DNA of 64,000 nt from NCBI GenBank assembly GCA_009823395.1, contig CM020510.1, forward strand, positions 15,933,773 to 15,997,772, given 5' to 3'. The stretch comes from Thamnaconus septentrionalis (taxonomy: Eukaryota > Chordata > Actinopteri > Tetraodontiformes > Monacanthidae). Position 1 is the first letter of the stretch, and the number at the start of each line of letters is the position of its first letter. The translations under genes were made by a program, and so were the position numbers. Below the pieces are notes generated by a model that was not told where the DNA came from, made no database searches, and worked only from the letters and a program-made list of their open reading frames with translations. Shown piece by piece: positions 10,201 through 20,707 of the stretch.

Positions 10201-12181
10201 TGCTGATGCCAAAGCCAACGGTGCCTCCCAGGTATGGGTAGTACTCGCTGCCTGTAAAGACAGATGCAGTGACCCAGGCCTCACTGGCCACCCACTGGAT
10301 TCCAGTGATGTTTTGAGCCATGTAATCTTTCAGGAAAGGTGTCATCTCTCCCTCAGCTGAAAATACCACCACCACTTTGGCTGACGAGCTACGTATCACC
10401 TGTATACAGAGGCAAATTATGAAATTTGACAGTAGAAAGGAGGGGAAAATGACAGATTAGAACTCAAATCAACACCTATTTAATTGAATAATTAAAATGA
10501 ATTCCCTTCATCTGTTGAAAAGTAATCATTAAAAATAGACATTCAGATGAACAGACAGATATACTCAATATTCCTTTCAAAAGGTTCAATTTTTGAAAAG
10601 ACTGTACAATAAATACCTAAGAAAATATTTGTGTCAAAGTAACAAAACTCTTGAACTGAACTGAATCAACGAAACACATTTGACTAAACACACTATACAA
10701 TGGTTGATAAAAAAAATAAAAATAAATCCTACTTCATATCTACCTGTAGGATCTCCAATGCTTTATGGCGACTGTAGAGAAGGGGGATCATTACTCTGTA
10801 TGCGACACAAACTTTGGTTCTCTTTAGTTCTCGCATTAAGCCTTTCACAGCAAAGCGCCCATATTCATGATCTCCTCTCACTATTCCCACCCAAGTCCAG
10901 TTGAAACGAAGCAGGAGCTGAGCGATGGCCTTCACCTGCGTAGTTCAAAAAGGGCTGTACTTGGTCTCAAAAAGGTGTAAAAAAATACAAAAACAACATA
11001 CATTGTTATCTGTTGTCATTTCAGATGTTGGCTTGAGGACCTGAGGACTTTCTGTGTGAAGTTTGCTTGCTCTCCCTGTCCAAAAACATGTATGTGAGGC
11101 CTATTTGGAAGTCTTAATTGACTGTAGTGAATGCGAGTGTGAATGCTTTGTCTTTCTATGTAGCCCTGTGATAAACAGGTGACTTGTTCAGGCAGTAACC
11201 CTCATCTCCACCCTGAGACAGATGGTAGAAGTTCCAGCAACCTTAAATGCAGGAGAAGCAGTAATAGAAAATAGATAGATGGATTTTTTTTTTGTTTTTT
11301 TACACTGAATACAATGGATATTATGTTGTTGTGTGTGCTGTTGGCTAAGAAACTTGCAAAAACTCTGACCTGATAATCATCATTTGGAATTACACGGAAG
11401 AAGGTCGGGTATTTTCTTCTGTCAGACAGACATGCACACGATGAAAAGTAGCTGATCTTCAAAGTAAGGACAAATAAAATATCATGAGATAAAGAATAAA
11501 AAAAGTTAAAGTGTTTAGAACTTTCATCTGAATGTTTTTCAACAAAAAGAGTCATTACCATGGGTATTTTGAACGGCTGTAGTATTCTTGACACAACTAT
11601 AGACTGAGCAGAACCAGATTCCCCAATCACGGCAAGTAGCGGAGAGGTTTTATTGCAAATAGGAGCTCTGCCATCAATCAACCCATTCAGGACTGCCAGA
11701 GCAGCCCTTTGGCCAGTGAGTGGATAGGCACATGAATCGAATACCGTGTATCCAAGTGTGTGATTGGGCAAAAGCTGTGTACTGTGGTTTATTTCCTCCA
11801 CAGCGAGCCTCATTGTCTGAGCCCAGCGGAAAGCTCTGGGATCAAAGCTGAAGACAAGCAGACATGCATAGTTCACAATTATGAAATATGACAATTGAAC
11901 ATTAAGCATTAAGTCTTTGCACAAAAGTATGGCGTCTTCTTGCACGTCTGTTAAACTCACCTATTGCATTTCACCGGTTGAGGTCTGTAAGTGCTGTTGA
12001 GGTCTGGCATCTCCTGGTTATAGTGAAGAGGGAATATTCCAGCAACAACAAAGTCACCTTCAGCCACAAAGCCTGGCTGAAAGTTGTTTTGAATTACACA
12101 CACACCTGCGGCTAGACGGGGCAGAAATAGGACTCGGAGGGAAGAGAGAAGTGAAAAGCAGTTGAAGCGGAATGAAGTCAT
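7271..12181 (-). CDS. V2R/OlfC family C GPCR, gene 3 (eight exons, one frameshift in the transmembrane exon)
   Basis: Exon 1 11961-12181, exon 2 11559-11847, exon 3 in three pieces 11370-11456, 10744-10935 and 9866-10399, exon 4 9568-9792, exon 5 8409-8532, exon 6 7271-8179. The ATG at 12181 (MTSFRF) heads the signal peptide. The three exon 3 pieces total 813 nt, the same as undivided exon 3 of genes 11 and 14, so introns were inserted into one ancestral exon, both at CAG|GT sites. Exon 4 keeps family phase only if its donor is GC (gag|gcaagc). Exon 6 is one base too long: near 8154-8156 a CC run reads CCC, shifting frame at CTLCP before the first helix; downstream TM1-7 is otherwise well preserved. 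Intron 4 hosts a TIR element and a CTCF-like motif. Either a young pseudogene or an intact gene with a read error. Confidence 0.88.
8745..9450. mobile_element. TIR DNA element (non-autonomous), flanked by TA
   Basis: Ends are inverted repeats: left CCGTATTTTCCGGACTATAA and, reversed, right CCGTAATTTCCGGACTATAA. TA dinucleotides abut both ends (8743-8744 and 9451-9452), fitting a TA target duplication. About 706 bp, with a short GCGGCTTAT-type motif recurring near both ends and no transposase reading frame. It lies within intron 4 of gene 3. A Tc1/mariner-type mechanism is plausible from the TA; superfamily is not certain. Confidence 0.8.
8840..8854 (+). promoter_or_regulatory. CTCF-like motif inside the TIR element
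   Basis: CCGCCAGGGGGCGCT closely matches the published vertebrate CTCF core (CCACCAGGGGGCGCT type). It sits in the transposon in intron 4 of gene 3. Binding is not shown; an occupied site here could mark a loop anchor in the receptor cluster. Confidence 0.5.
11025..11285 (+). repeat. Degenerate SINE copy in a gene 3 intron
   Basis: Shares ordered blocks with the SINE at 30335-30716: TGTGTG.AGTTTGC, CCAAAAACATG.ATGTGAGG, GTGAATGCTTTGTCTTT, CCCTG.GAT and GACTTGTTCAG. It has lost the tRNA-like head. It lies in the intron between the first two exon 3 pieces of gene 3. The matching intron of gene 1 lacks it, so it is not the source of the intron. Confidence 0.65.
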
Positions 12182-12377
12182 CTTTCTCAAACTTCCTAAA
12201 CACAAGCAAATGACGAAGAGGTGAAGGCAACTTAAATACTGACGAAAGTGCTATTGCATCTGATTAATGACGTAGTCTGTTTCAAATTCAGAGACCTGCC
12301 CAATTTACTTTGTTGGATTGATGAAAAATATTTTTAATGAATGTAATAAATGAATGAACACACAAAAACACTCACAC

Positions 12378-12433
<56 letters not shown>

Positions 12434-12799
12434 ACAAAGATATTCTAGTTAATCCATATTAAAATGCTTTATGGAAACACTTATTAAGTGCATGTTTTAG
12501 ATACCCTAGGGAAAGTGTGACCCTTCTAAAGACCTATTTCAGTCAGTTGCACAGTGGTAGTTGACGTTGCCACAAGAAAGCCACAGACACAAGTGCTGTA
12601 ATTTCAATGTTTTTATTAAGTCCAGAGATTAATCAATACTTGACAACTTAACTGTTAAAAGTCAAACTAGGCCTCAAATAAAATTCAGAGGCTTGATCAC
12701 ATATTTTGGTGTTAGTGTGATGTTGTGTCATTTAAGTGCTACCCACATAAATATACAGTCGATGTGTTCATCTGAAACTTACAGCCTCAAAGTGAAGAG
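12182..12799. other. Intergenic region, genes 3-4
   Basis: About 620 bases. Contains a (CT)n(CA)n microsatellite and a minus-strand AATAAA at 12612-12617 that could serve gene 4. No exon is supported and no convincing TATA box for gene 3 is seen. Confidence 0.55.
12383..12436. repeat. (CT)n(CA)n compound microsatellite
   Basis: A CT run passes directly into a CA run. Confidence 0.93.
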
Positions 12800-15700
12800 C
12801 TACTTTATTATGTTTGCAGTCTTTCCCATGACATTTTTTTTGGTATTTCTCTCTGGCCTTATCAATATGATGTAACATTTGGGACAAAAAATACTCAGCA
12901 ACAGGCCAAATGCTGAGGACAGAATTGCAAATGTTTGGACAGCTACGGTGAACTTTCCAGGAGAGCTGACATAGGCTGGGATGAAGGTTATCCACACAGC
13001 GCAGAATATGAGCATGCTAAACGTAATAAATTTGGCTTCGTTAAAGTTATCAGGCAACTTTCTCGCAAGAAAGGCCAGCACCAGACATAGTGTTGCAAGG
13101 ATCCCAATGTAGCCCAGCACTGTGTAAAATGCCACATCTGAACCAGTGTTGCATTCTAAAACTATCTTCTGTTTGCTGTATTTGAAGACCATGTCTGGAA
13201 ACGGACGTCTGAACTTCAGCCACAGAGAGCATACTATTATCTGCATCAATGTGCAAGAGCAAACCATGATTTTCTGTTGAGGGGGACCGAACTTTCTGAC
13301 TGCATTGTTGCCGGGAAATTTGGCCTTGAAAGCTGTGACAACCACAATAGTTTTACCCAAGACACAGGAAATGCAAAGTGCAAATGTAATGCCAAAAGCT
13401 GTGTGACGCAGTATGCACGTCCACACTGTGGGTCTGCCAATGAAAGGCAGAGGGCAAAGGAAGCAGAAGACAAGAGAGAAGAGCAGGAAGCAGCTCAGCT
13501 CAGGGTTGCTGGCCTTTACAACAGGAGTTTCTCTGTATCGTTTGAAGGTGATTAGTGTTGCCAGAGACAGAGAGGCCCCCAGAAGGGACACCACTGTGAT
13601 AGTTACTCCCATTGGCTCATAATAAGTCAAGAACTCAATTGTTTTTGGGATGCACTCATCCTTCCTCTCACTGGACCAGTATTCCTGTGAACATGGCGTG
13701 CAGTCTGCTGCACCTGTAAGACAAGAAATCACACGAAGCCTTTGTCTTGATGAAAAATGTGAAATCACAAAACGGAGCACAATATCAACACTAATGGTTC
13801 TATTTGGCTTAAAATTGCATGAAGACAAACAGAGAATTCCGGCTTTACACACCTGTTGAGTTGGCTATAGTTCCATCACCACATGCAATACAATCAAAAC
13901 AGCAGGAGGGTTTTCCTTTTATTTGAGCTTTCCTTGTTCCGACAGCACAAACGTCAGAGCACACAGATGTGGGAACCTGAAGGGAAACATTGAACAATTC
14001 AGTCGGTGCAGCATTTTCAATTCACAAATAACGTTCACAACACATGTAGGTCAAACCGTCCAGATTCTAATTTGACAACAGATTCAAAATTAACCCTCAA
14101 CATTACCATTTCCCCGGTCCTCCACACAATCTTTTCCTCCTGGATTGTGAGTTGATACTGACCAGCATCATCAGAGGCAAAATGACCCAGTGTGACATGT
14201 TGCACCTGCCCGTCTATCAGCTGCCAGTTGATAATGTCATAAGAAGCAGGAGGGTCACCATTGACATCAAAAAACACTTTGTCTCCAAACTGATTTATAA
14301 AATTTACCCCTTGAAGGTACTTTGTGACCTGTCGAGAGAAACATTTTTTTACTAATAATAATATATTAATGTGTTTATATGTATATTGCTGACAATTTAA
14401 TGTGCTCATTCTTACTTCTTTGGGATGAATTTGTGATATATCTAAGCACGGCTGCACTGGTTGTTCTCCCACTGCTTTGCAGAATATGAGTTGGTGGAGG
14501 GCATGTGCTATGGCATAAACAGCTTTGTAGACATTATAGGAAACTCGGAGCTGAGTCACATTAAAGAACACGTCCTGAAAATTTACTGCTTCATCACCGC
14601 TGCATGTCTCATTCATTGCGCCTGTGTGATCCTGAGGTCTGCAGCCTACCATTGCCTGCCAGAAATCCCTCACAAATGCTGCCCCTGGATCAGTGTCAGG
14701 GCTAATGTCTGCAAGGAAAGGCTTCAGCTTTGGAATAGCCATCTTCTGCACCACAAAACCGAGGGCTCCACCAAATGCTTGGTACATTTCAGGTGTGGAG
14801 AGCTGCGTTGCTGTTATCCAGGCCTCACTGGCGATCCACTGTATCCCTGTAATATTTTGCTTCACCACTTCCATCATCAAAGGGTACAAATCAAACTCCG
14901 GAACAAAAGCAAGAATGACTTTAACAGTTGACAGCTTGATCATTTCTACAACTTCCAGGATCTTCTCCATGGGGTACGGAAGTAAAATTGTGCCCACAAA
15001 GGCAATGCAGACCCCAAACTTTTTCACCTCCTTGGTAAAAGCAGCAATTCCATTTCGTCCATAGTCATTGTCAGACTGTATGGCACCGATCCACTGCCAA
15101 CCAAAGTGTTTGACCAGTGCTGCCAAAGCTTTTGCCTGATGATAGTCACTGGGAATTGTCCGAAAAAAGGTTGGATATTTAGCTCTGTCACTCAGGCAAG
15201 CACAAGTTGAGAAGTAACTCACCTACAGGGGGAAAAGAAAAACCTAATTAGTCAAACACAAAAGTGTGACAGGGCCAAATGAAGTAAAACATCCCATTTA
15301 TTACTTACAATTGGAACTTGAAATGGACCAATAATTCCAGCCACAGCAGCAGACTGAGATGAGCCTGATGCTGCAATGAGGGCAGATATAGCAGGAGGAC
15401 AAGGGGAAGTCAAGTCTGTCTGCTGTGGTAGACTGGTCAGCGTGAGTGCAGCACGGAGCGTGGTTGTGGGAGATGCACAGGAGTTGAGGATCCTGTAGCC
15501 AAGTGATGTGTTTGGCAGGATGGATGGATCTTTGTTGATTTCATCAATTGCAAATATCATCACTTGGGTCCATCGATAAGCTCGCAGGTCAAAACTAAAA
15601 AAGAAAAGTTTGCAAATTTACACATCTGCAGCAGTAAATATATTCATCTGTGAATGGTGTTGAGACGTCTTGCACATAGGTGTTATCAACATAAGGTTTC

Positions 15701-15934
15701 ATACATGACAAAAGACAAAACTTACCCTGTGCACATAACTCCTTCTGGCTTGCTCTCAAATGCAAAAGTGGTGATTATTTCTTTGTTGAAGACTGGGAAA
15801 ATTCCTCCAATCATTATGTCTCCCTGTCTGAACAAACTGGGCATGTCAAACCTACCGAGCACCTCACAACCACAAACTGTGTTCTGACAGAGAGCAAACA
15901 CCATAAAGGCAACAACAGTGTGCAGTCCTAGCAT
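12800..15934 (-). CDS. V2R/OlfC family C GPCR, gene 4 (complete, predicted 853 aa)
   Basis: Six exons: 15726-15934, 15309-15594, 14416-15222, 14107-14328, 13853-13976 and 12800-13713; all GT-AG, total 2562 nt (853 aa plus stop). The ATG at 15934 opens a signal peptide ([16 protein letters not shown]). Ectodomain motifs include [25 protein letters not shown] and ASEAWIT; exon 5 is the cysteine-rich domain ([13 protein letters not shown]), exon 6 the seven-helix domain with LGKT and a [13 protein letters not shown] tail. It heads the amplified group formed with genes 5-9 but is the most divergent of them in the TM4-TM5 loop ([14 protein letters not shown]). A minus-strand AATAAA overlaps the last codons as well as one lying further 3'. 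No lesion seen. Confidence 0.94.
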
Positions 15935-15975
15935 GTTTGCTGAGCACTTTCTTAAAGATGCAAGAAGAGAGAGGT

Positions 15976-15983
15976 CTTATAAG
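15976..15983 (-). promoter_or_regulatory. TATA-like box of gene 4
   Basis: CTTATAAG about 45 bases upstream of the ATG; the same element precedes genes 5-9. Confidence 0.5.
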
Positions 15984-16720
15984 AACTGAGCAAGGAGCAG
16001 GATGATGATGTGTTGTTTTAACTGGATGTCCCACAGGACAGGGCGATCGAAAACTGATAGAGTTAACACTACATTGACAAACATACAGTGAAGCTCTCTC
16101 CCTCTCTCTCCCCCTCCCCTTCTCTCTCACTTTCTCTCTCTCTCCCACACACACACACACATTTGTGAAACCATCTTTGCAACATTAACTTTTTTATTTT
16201 TTTATTCTCTCGCACAGCTAAAGATTCAAGATTTTTATTTGTCACATGCTCACAAATAATGGGCAAAGAAATGCAGAAAACTGACAACAGGGCTGTGCTT
16301 TGAAAAGCAAGTCGGAAATATCCAATTTAAATACCCAAACCCTGGACCTAATCTCATTCATACCTTGACGGCATTCATGATAAAAACATTCAAATAATTG
16401 ATAGCAATGAATTAGGTCACTATTCTCATTTCTCTAAAATGTCCTGTGGTGGATTTGTGAGGACAAATACTGCCCCTGGATCAGTGTAAGAGTTATGTCT
16501 GCAAGGAAAGGCTACAGCTTTGGAATAGCTATCTTCTGCATCAAGAAACTGAGAGTTCCAACAAATGCTCAGTCGTTTTTAGGTGTGACGATTAACATTG
16601 CTATTCCAGGCCTCCCCCTCAAAAAAAAAAAAGCAAGAATGACTTTGACAGTTGACTGTTTTATTATTTGTACCAGTTTGAAAATCTTCTCCACAAATTG
16701 GTTCATTGTGAAATAGAAGA
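15984..16720. repeat. Spacer of the gene 4-9 tandem unit, first copy
   Basis: Between genes 4 and 5. Contains a shared upstream block with GGCGATCGAAAACTGATAG near 16040, CT- and CA-rich tracts (16086-16162) and a fossil exon 3. The whole spacer recurs almost unchanged between genes 5 and 6 (19933-20640) and in diverged form between 6-7 and 7-8. It therefore belongs to the tandem duplication unit. Confidence 0.8.
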
Positions 16721-16725
16721 GATAG
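16470..16725 (-). pseudogene. Fossil exon 3, copy 1 (3' of gene 5)
   Basis: Minus-strand sequence matches parts of exon 3 of genes 4-9, from the region encoding DTDP (CCTGGATCAGTGT on the plus strand) through KPFLADIS to STVKVILAF. About 80 bases are lost between them and a poly-A tract lies at the join. No splice context is kept. It begins about 40 bases beyond the gene 5 stop codon, so it may lie in that gene's 3' UTR. Confidence 0.75.
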
Positions 16726-16764
16726 AAAATATTAAACTCAAACTCACAAACTTAAATAAAGGAG

Positions 16765-19700
16765 TTACTTTATTATGTTTGCAGACTTTCCCATGACACT
16801 TTTCTTCGTATTTTTCTCAGGCCTTATCAATATGATGTAACATTTGGGACAAAAAATACTCAGCAACAGGCCAAATGCTGAAGACAGAATTGCAAATGTT
16901 TCGACAGCTACGGTGAACTTTCCAGGAGAGCTGACATAGGCTGGGATGAAGGTTATCCACACAGCGCAGAATATGAGCATGCTAAACGTAATAAATTTGG
17001 CTTCGTTAAAGTTATCAGGCAACTTTCTCGCAAGAAAGGCCAGCACCAGACATAGTGTTGCAAGGATCCCAATGTAGCCCAGCACTGCGTAAAATGCAAC
17101 ATCTGAACCAGTGTTGCATTCTAAAACTATCTTCTGTTTGCTGTATTTAAAGACCAAGTTTGGGAAAGGTGGCCTTAAATTCAGCCACAGCGAACATATT
17201 ATTATCTGCATAGATGTGCAAAAGAAAACTATGATTCTCTGTTGATGGGGACCGAACATTCTGACTGCTTTGTTTCCCGGAAATCTGGCCTTGAAAGCTG
17301 TGACAACCACAATAGTTTTGCCCAAGACACAGGAAATGCAAAGTGCAAATGTAATGCCAAAAGCTGTGTGACGCAGTATGCACGTCCACACTGTGGGTCT
17401 GCCAATGAAAGGCAGAGGGCAAAGGAAGCAGAAGACAAGAGAGAAGAGCAGCGAGCAGCTCAGCTCAGGGTTGCTGGCCTTTACAACAGGAGTTTCTCTG
17501 TATCGTTTGAAGGTGATTAGTGTTGCCAGAGACAGGGAGGCCCCCAGAAGGGACACCACTGTGATAGTTACTCCCATTGGCTCATAATAAGTCAAGAACT
17601 CAATTGTTTTTGGGATGCACTCATCCTTCCTCTCACTGGACCAGTATTCTTGTGAACATGGTGTGCAGTCTGCTGCACCTGTAAGACAATAATTCACACC
17701 AGGTGTTTGTCTTGATAAAAAAAAATATGAAGATACAACACAGAACACAATATCATTTTTGACAGTTGTGTTTGGCTAAATATTGCATCAATTTAGACTT
17801 TTGGCACCTGTTGAGTTGGCTATAGTTCCATCACCACATGCAATACAATCAAAACAGCAGGAGGGTTTTCCTTTTATTTGAGCTTTCCTTGTTCCGACAG
17901 CACAAACATCAGAGCACACAGATGTGGGAACCTAATGGGAAACATTATACAAGTCAGTTGGAGAAGCATTTTCAATTTACATCACTTTCACAACACATGT
18001 AGGTCAAACCATCCAGATTCTAATTTGATAACAGATTCAAAATTAACCCTCAACATTACCATTTCCCCGGTTCTCCACACAATCTTTTCCTCCTGGATTG
18101 TGAGTTGATACTGACCAGCATCATCAGAGGCAAAATGACCCAGTGTGACATGTTGCACCTGCCCGTCTATCAGCTGCCAGTTGATAATGTCATAAGAAGC
18201 AGGAGGGTCACCATTGACATCAAAAAACACTTTGTCTCCAAACTGATTTATAAAATTTACCCCTTGAAGGTACTTTGTGACCTGTTGAGAGAAACATTTT
18301 TTTGCAATATTAATATATTAATGTGTTCATATGTATATTGCAGACACTAGAAATATGCTCATTCTTACTTCTTTGGGATGAATTTGTGATATATCTAAGC
18401 ACGGCTGCACTGGTTGTTCTCCCACTGCTTTGCAGAATATGAGTTGGTGGAGGGCATGTGCTATGGCATAAACAGCTTTGTAGACATTATAGGAAACTCG
18501 GAGCTGAGTCACATTAAAGAACACGTCCTGAAAATTCACTGCTTCATCACCGCTGCATGTTTCGTTCATTGCGCCTGTGTGATCCTGAGGTCTGCAGCCT
18601 ACCATTGCCTGCCAGAAATCCCTCACAAATGCTGCCCCTGGATCAGTGTCAGGGCTAATGTCTGAAAGGAAAGGCTTCAGCTTTGGAATAGCCATCTTCT
18701 GCACCACAAAACCGAGGGCTCCACCAAATGCTTGGTACATTTCAGGTGTGGAGGGCCGTGTTGCTGTTATCCAGCCCTCACTGGCGATCCACTGTATCCC
18801 TGTAATATTTTGCTTCACCACTTCCATCATCAAAGGGTAAAAATCAAACTCCGGAACAAAAGCAAGAATGACTTTGACAGTTGACAGCTTGATCATTTCT
18901 ACAACTTCCAGGATCCGTTCCATGGGGTACGTAAGTGAAATTGTGCCCACAAAGGCAATGCAGACCCCAAACTTTTTCACCTCCTTGGTAAAAGCTGCAA
19001 TTCCATTTCGTCCATAGTCATTGTCAGACTGTATTGCACCGATCCACTGCCAACCAAAGTGTTTGACCAGTGCTGCCAAAGCTTTTGTCTGAAAGTAGTC
19101 ACTGGGAATTGTCCTAAAAAAGGTTGGATATTTAGCTCTGTCACTCAGGCAAGCACAAGTTGAGAAGTAACTCACCTACAGGGGAAAAGAAAAACCTAAT
19201 TAGTCAAACACAAAAGTGACAGAACATCAATGAAGTAAAACATCCCATTAATCACTTACAATAGGAACTTGAAATGGGCCAAGAATTCCAGCCACAGCAG
19301 CAGACCGAGATGAGCCTGATGCTGCAATGAGGACAGATATAGCAGGAGGACAAGGGGAAGTCAAGTCTGTCTGCTGCGGTAGACTGGTCAGCCTGAGTGC
19401 AGCACGGAGCGTGGTTGTGGTAGAACCACAGGAGTTGAGAATCCTGTAGCCAAGTGATGTGTTTGGCAGGATGGATGGATCTTTGTTGATTTCATCAATT
19501 GCAAATATCATCACTTGGGTCCATCGATAAGCTCGCAGGTTAAAACTAAAAAAAACGTTTTCAAATTTACACTTCCACTGTACAAAGTATATTCATCTGT
19601 GAATTGTGTCTATACATCTTGCATATTCTTGTTCCCAACATAAGGTTACATACATGGCAAAAGACAAAACTTACCCTGTGCACATAACTCCTGCTGGCTT

Positions 19701-19883
19701 GCTCTCAAATGCAAAAGTGGTGCTTATTTCTTTGCTGAAGACTGGGAAAATTCCTCCAATCATTATGTCTCCCTGTTTGAACAAACTGGGCATGTCAAAC
19801 CTACCGAGCACCTCACAACCACAAACTGTGTTCTGACAGAGAGCAAACACCATAAAGGCAACGGCAGTGTGCAGTCCTAGCAT
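16765..19883 (-). CDS. V2R/OlfC family C GPCR, gene 5 (complete, predicted 853 aa)
   Basis: Exons 19675-19883, 19260-19545, 18369-19175, 18060-18281, 17808-17931 and 16765-17678, GT-AG throughout, total 2562 nt and open. Nearly identical to gene 6 in exons, introns and flanks. The ligand-domain motif reads ASEGWIT, where genes 4, 7, 8 and 9 have ASEAWIT; gene 6 shares the change. Exon 2 starts FNLRAYRW as in gene 7. The differences from its sisters concentrate in the exon 3 loop around [11 protein letters not shown]. The seven-helix exon is intact. Predicted chemosensory receptor with no visible lesion. Confidence 0.94.
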
Positions 19884-19924
19884 GTTTGCTGAGCACTTTC
19901 TTAAAGATGCAAGAAGAGAGAGGT

Positions 19925-19932
19925 CTTATAAG
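19925..19932 (-). promoter_or_regulatory. TATA-like box of gene 5
   Basis: CTTATAAG at the same offset from the ATG as in gene 4. Confidence 0.5.
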
Positions 19933-20640
19933 AACTGAGCAAGGAGCAGGATGATGATGTGTTGTTTTAACTGGATGTCCCACAGGACAGGGCGATCGAA
20001 AACTGATAGAGTTAACACTACATTGACAAACATACAGTGAAGCTCTCTCCCTCTCTCTCCCCTCCCTTCTCTCTCACTTTCTCTCTCTCCCACACACACA
20101 CACATTTGTGAAACCATCTTTGCAACATTAACTTTTTATTTTTTATTCTCTCGCACAGCTAAAGATTCAAGATTTTATTTGTCACATGCTCACAAATAAT
20201 GGGCAAAGAAATGCAGAAAACTGACAACAGGGCTGTGCTTTGAAAAGCAAGTCGGAAATATCCAATTTAAATACCCAAACCCTGGACCTAATCTCATTCA
20301 TACCTTGACGGCATTCATGATAAAAACATTCAAATAATTGATAGCAATGAATTAGGTCACTATTCTCATTTCTCTAAAATGTCCTGTGGTGGATTTGTGA
20401 GGACAAATACTGCCCCTGGATCAGTGTAAGAGTTATGTCTGCAAGGAAAGGCTACAGCTTTGGAATAGCTATCTTCTGCATCAAGAAACTGAGAGTTCCA
20501 ACAAATGCTCAGTCGTTTTTAGGTGTGACGATTAACATTGCTATTCCAGGCCTCCCCCTCAGAAAAAAAAGCAAGAATGACTTTGACAGTTGACTGTTTT
20601 ATTATTTGTACCAGTTTGAAAATCTTCTCCACAAATTGGT
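19933..20640. repeat. Spacer of the tandem unit, second copy
   Basis: Copy of the 15984-16720 spacer between genes 5 and 6. Almost every homopolymer of four or more bases is one base shorter than in the first copy: C5 to C4, C4 to C3, T6 to T5, T7 to T6, T5 to T4. Otherwise the copies are nearly identical. Confidence 0.85.
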
Positions 20641-20650
20641 TCATTGTGAA
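20400..20650 (-). pseudogene. Fossil exon 3, copy 2 (3' of gene 6)
   Basis: Same internally deleted exon 3 fragment as at 16470-16725, with the same breakpoint. It lies about 60 bases beyond the gene 6 stop; a poly-A tract of about 18 bases separates them. Confidence 0.75.
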
Positions 20651-20707
20651 ATAGAAGAGATAAAAAAAAAAAAAAAAACCTCAAACTCACAAACTTAAAT
20701 AAAGGAG

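Noticed and set aside
14461..14931. 156-codon plus-strand frame opposite exon 3, repeated at 22354, 32900 and 38210
   Set aside because: It is antisense to a conserved coding exon, so its recurrence follows from the paralogy of the receptor genes; no splice or promoter context of its own.
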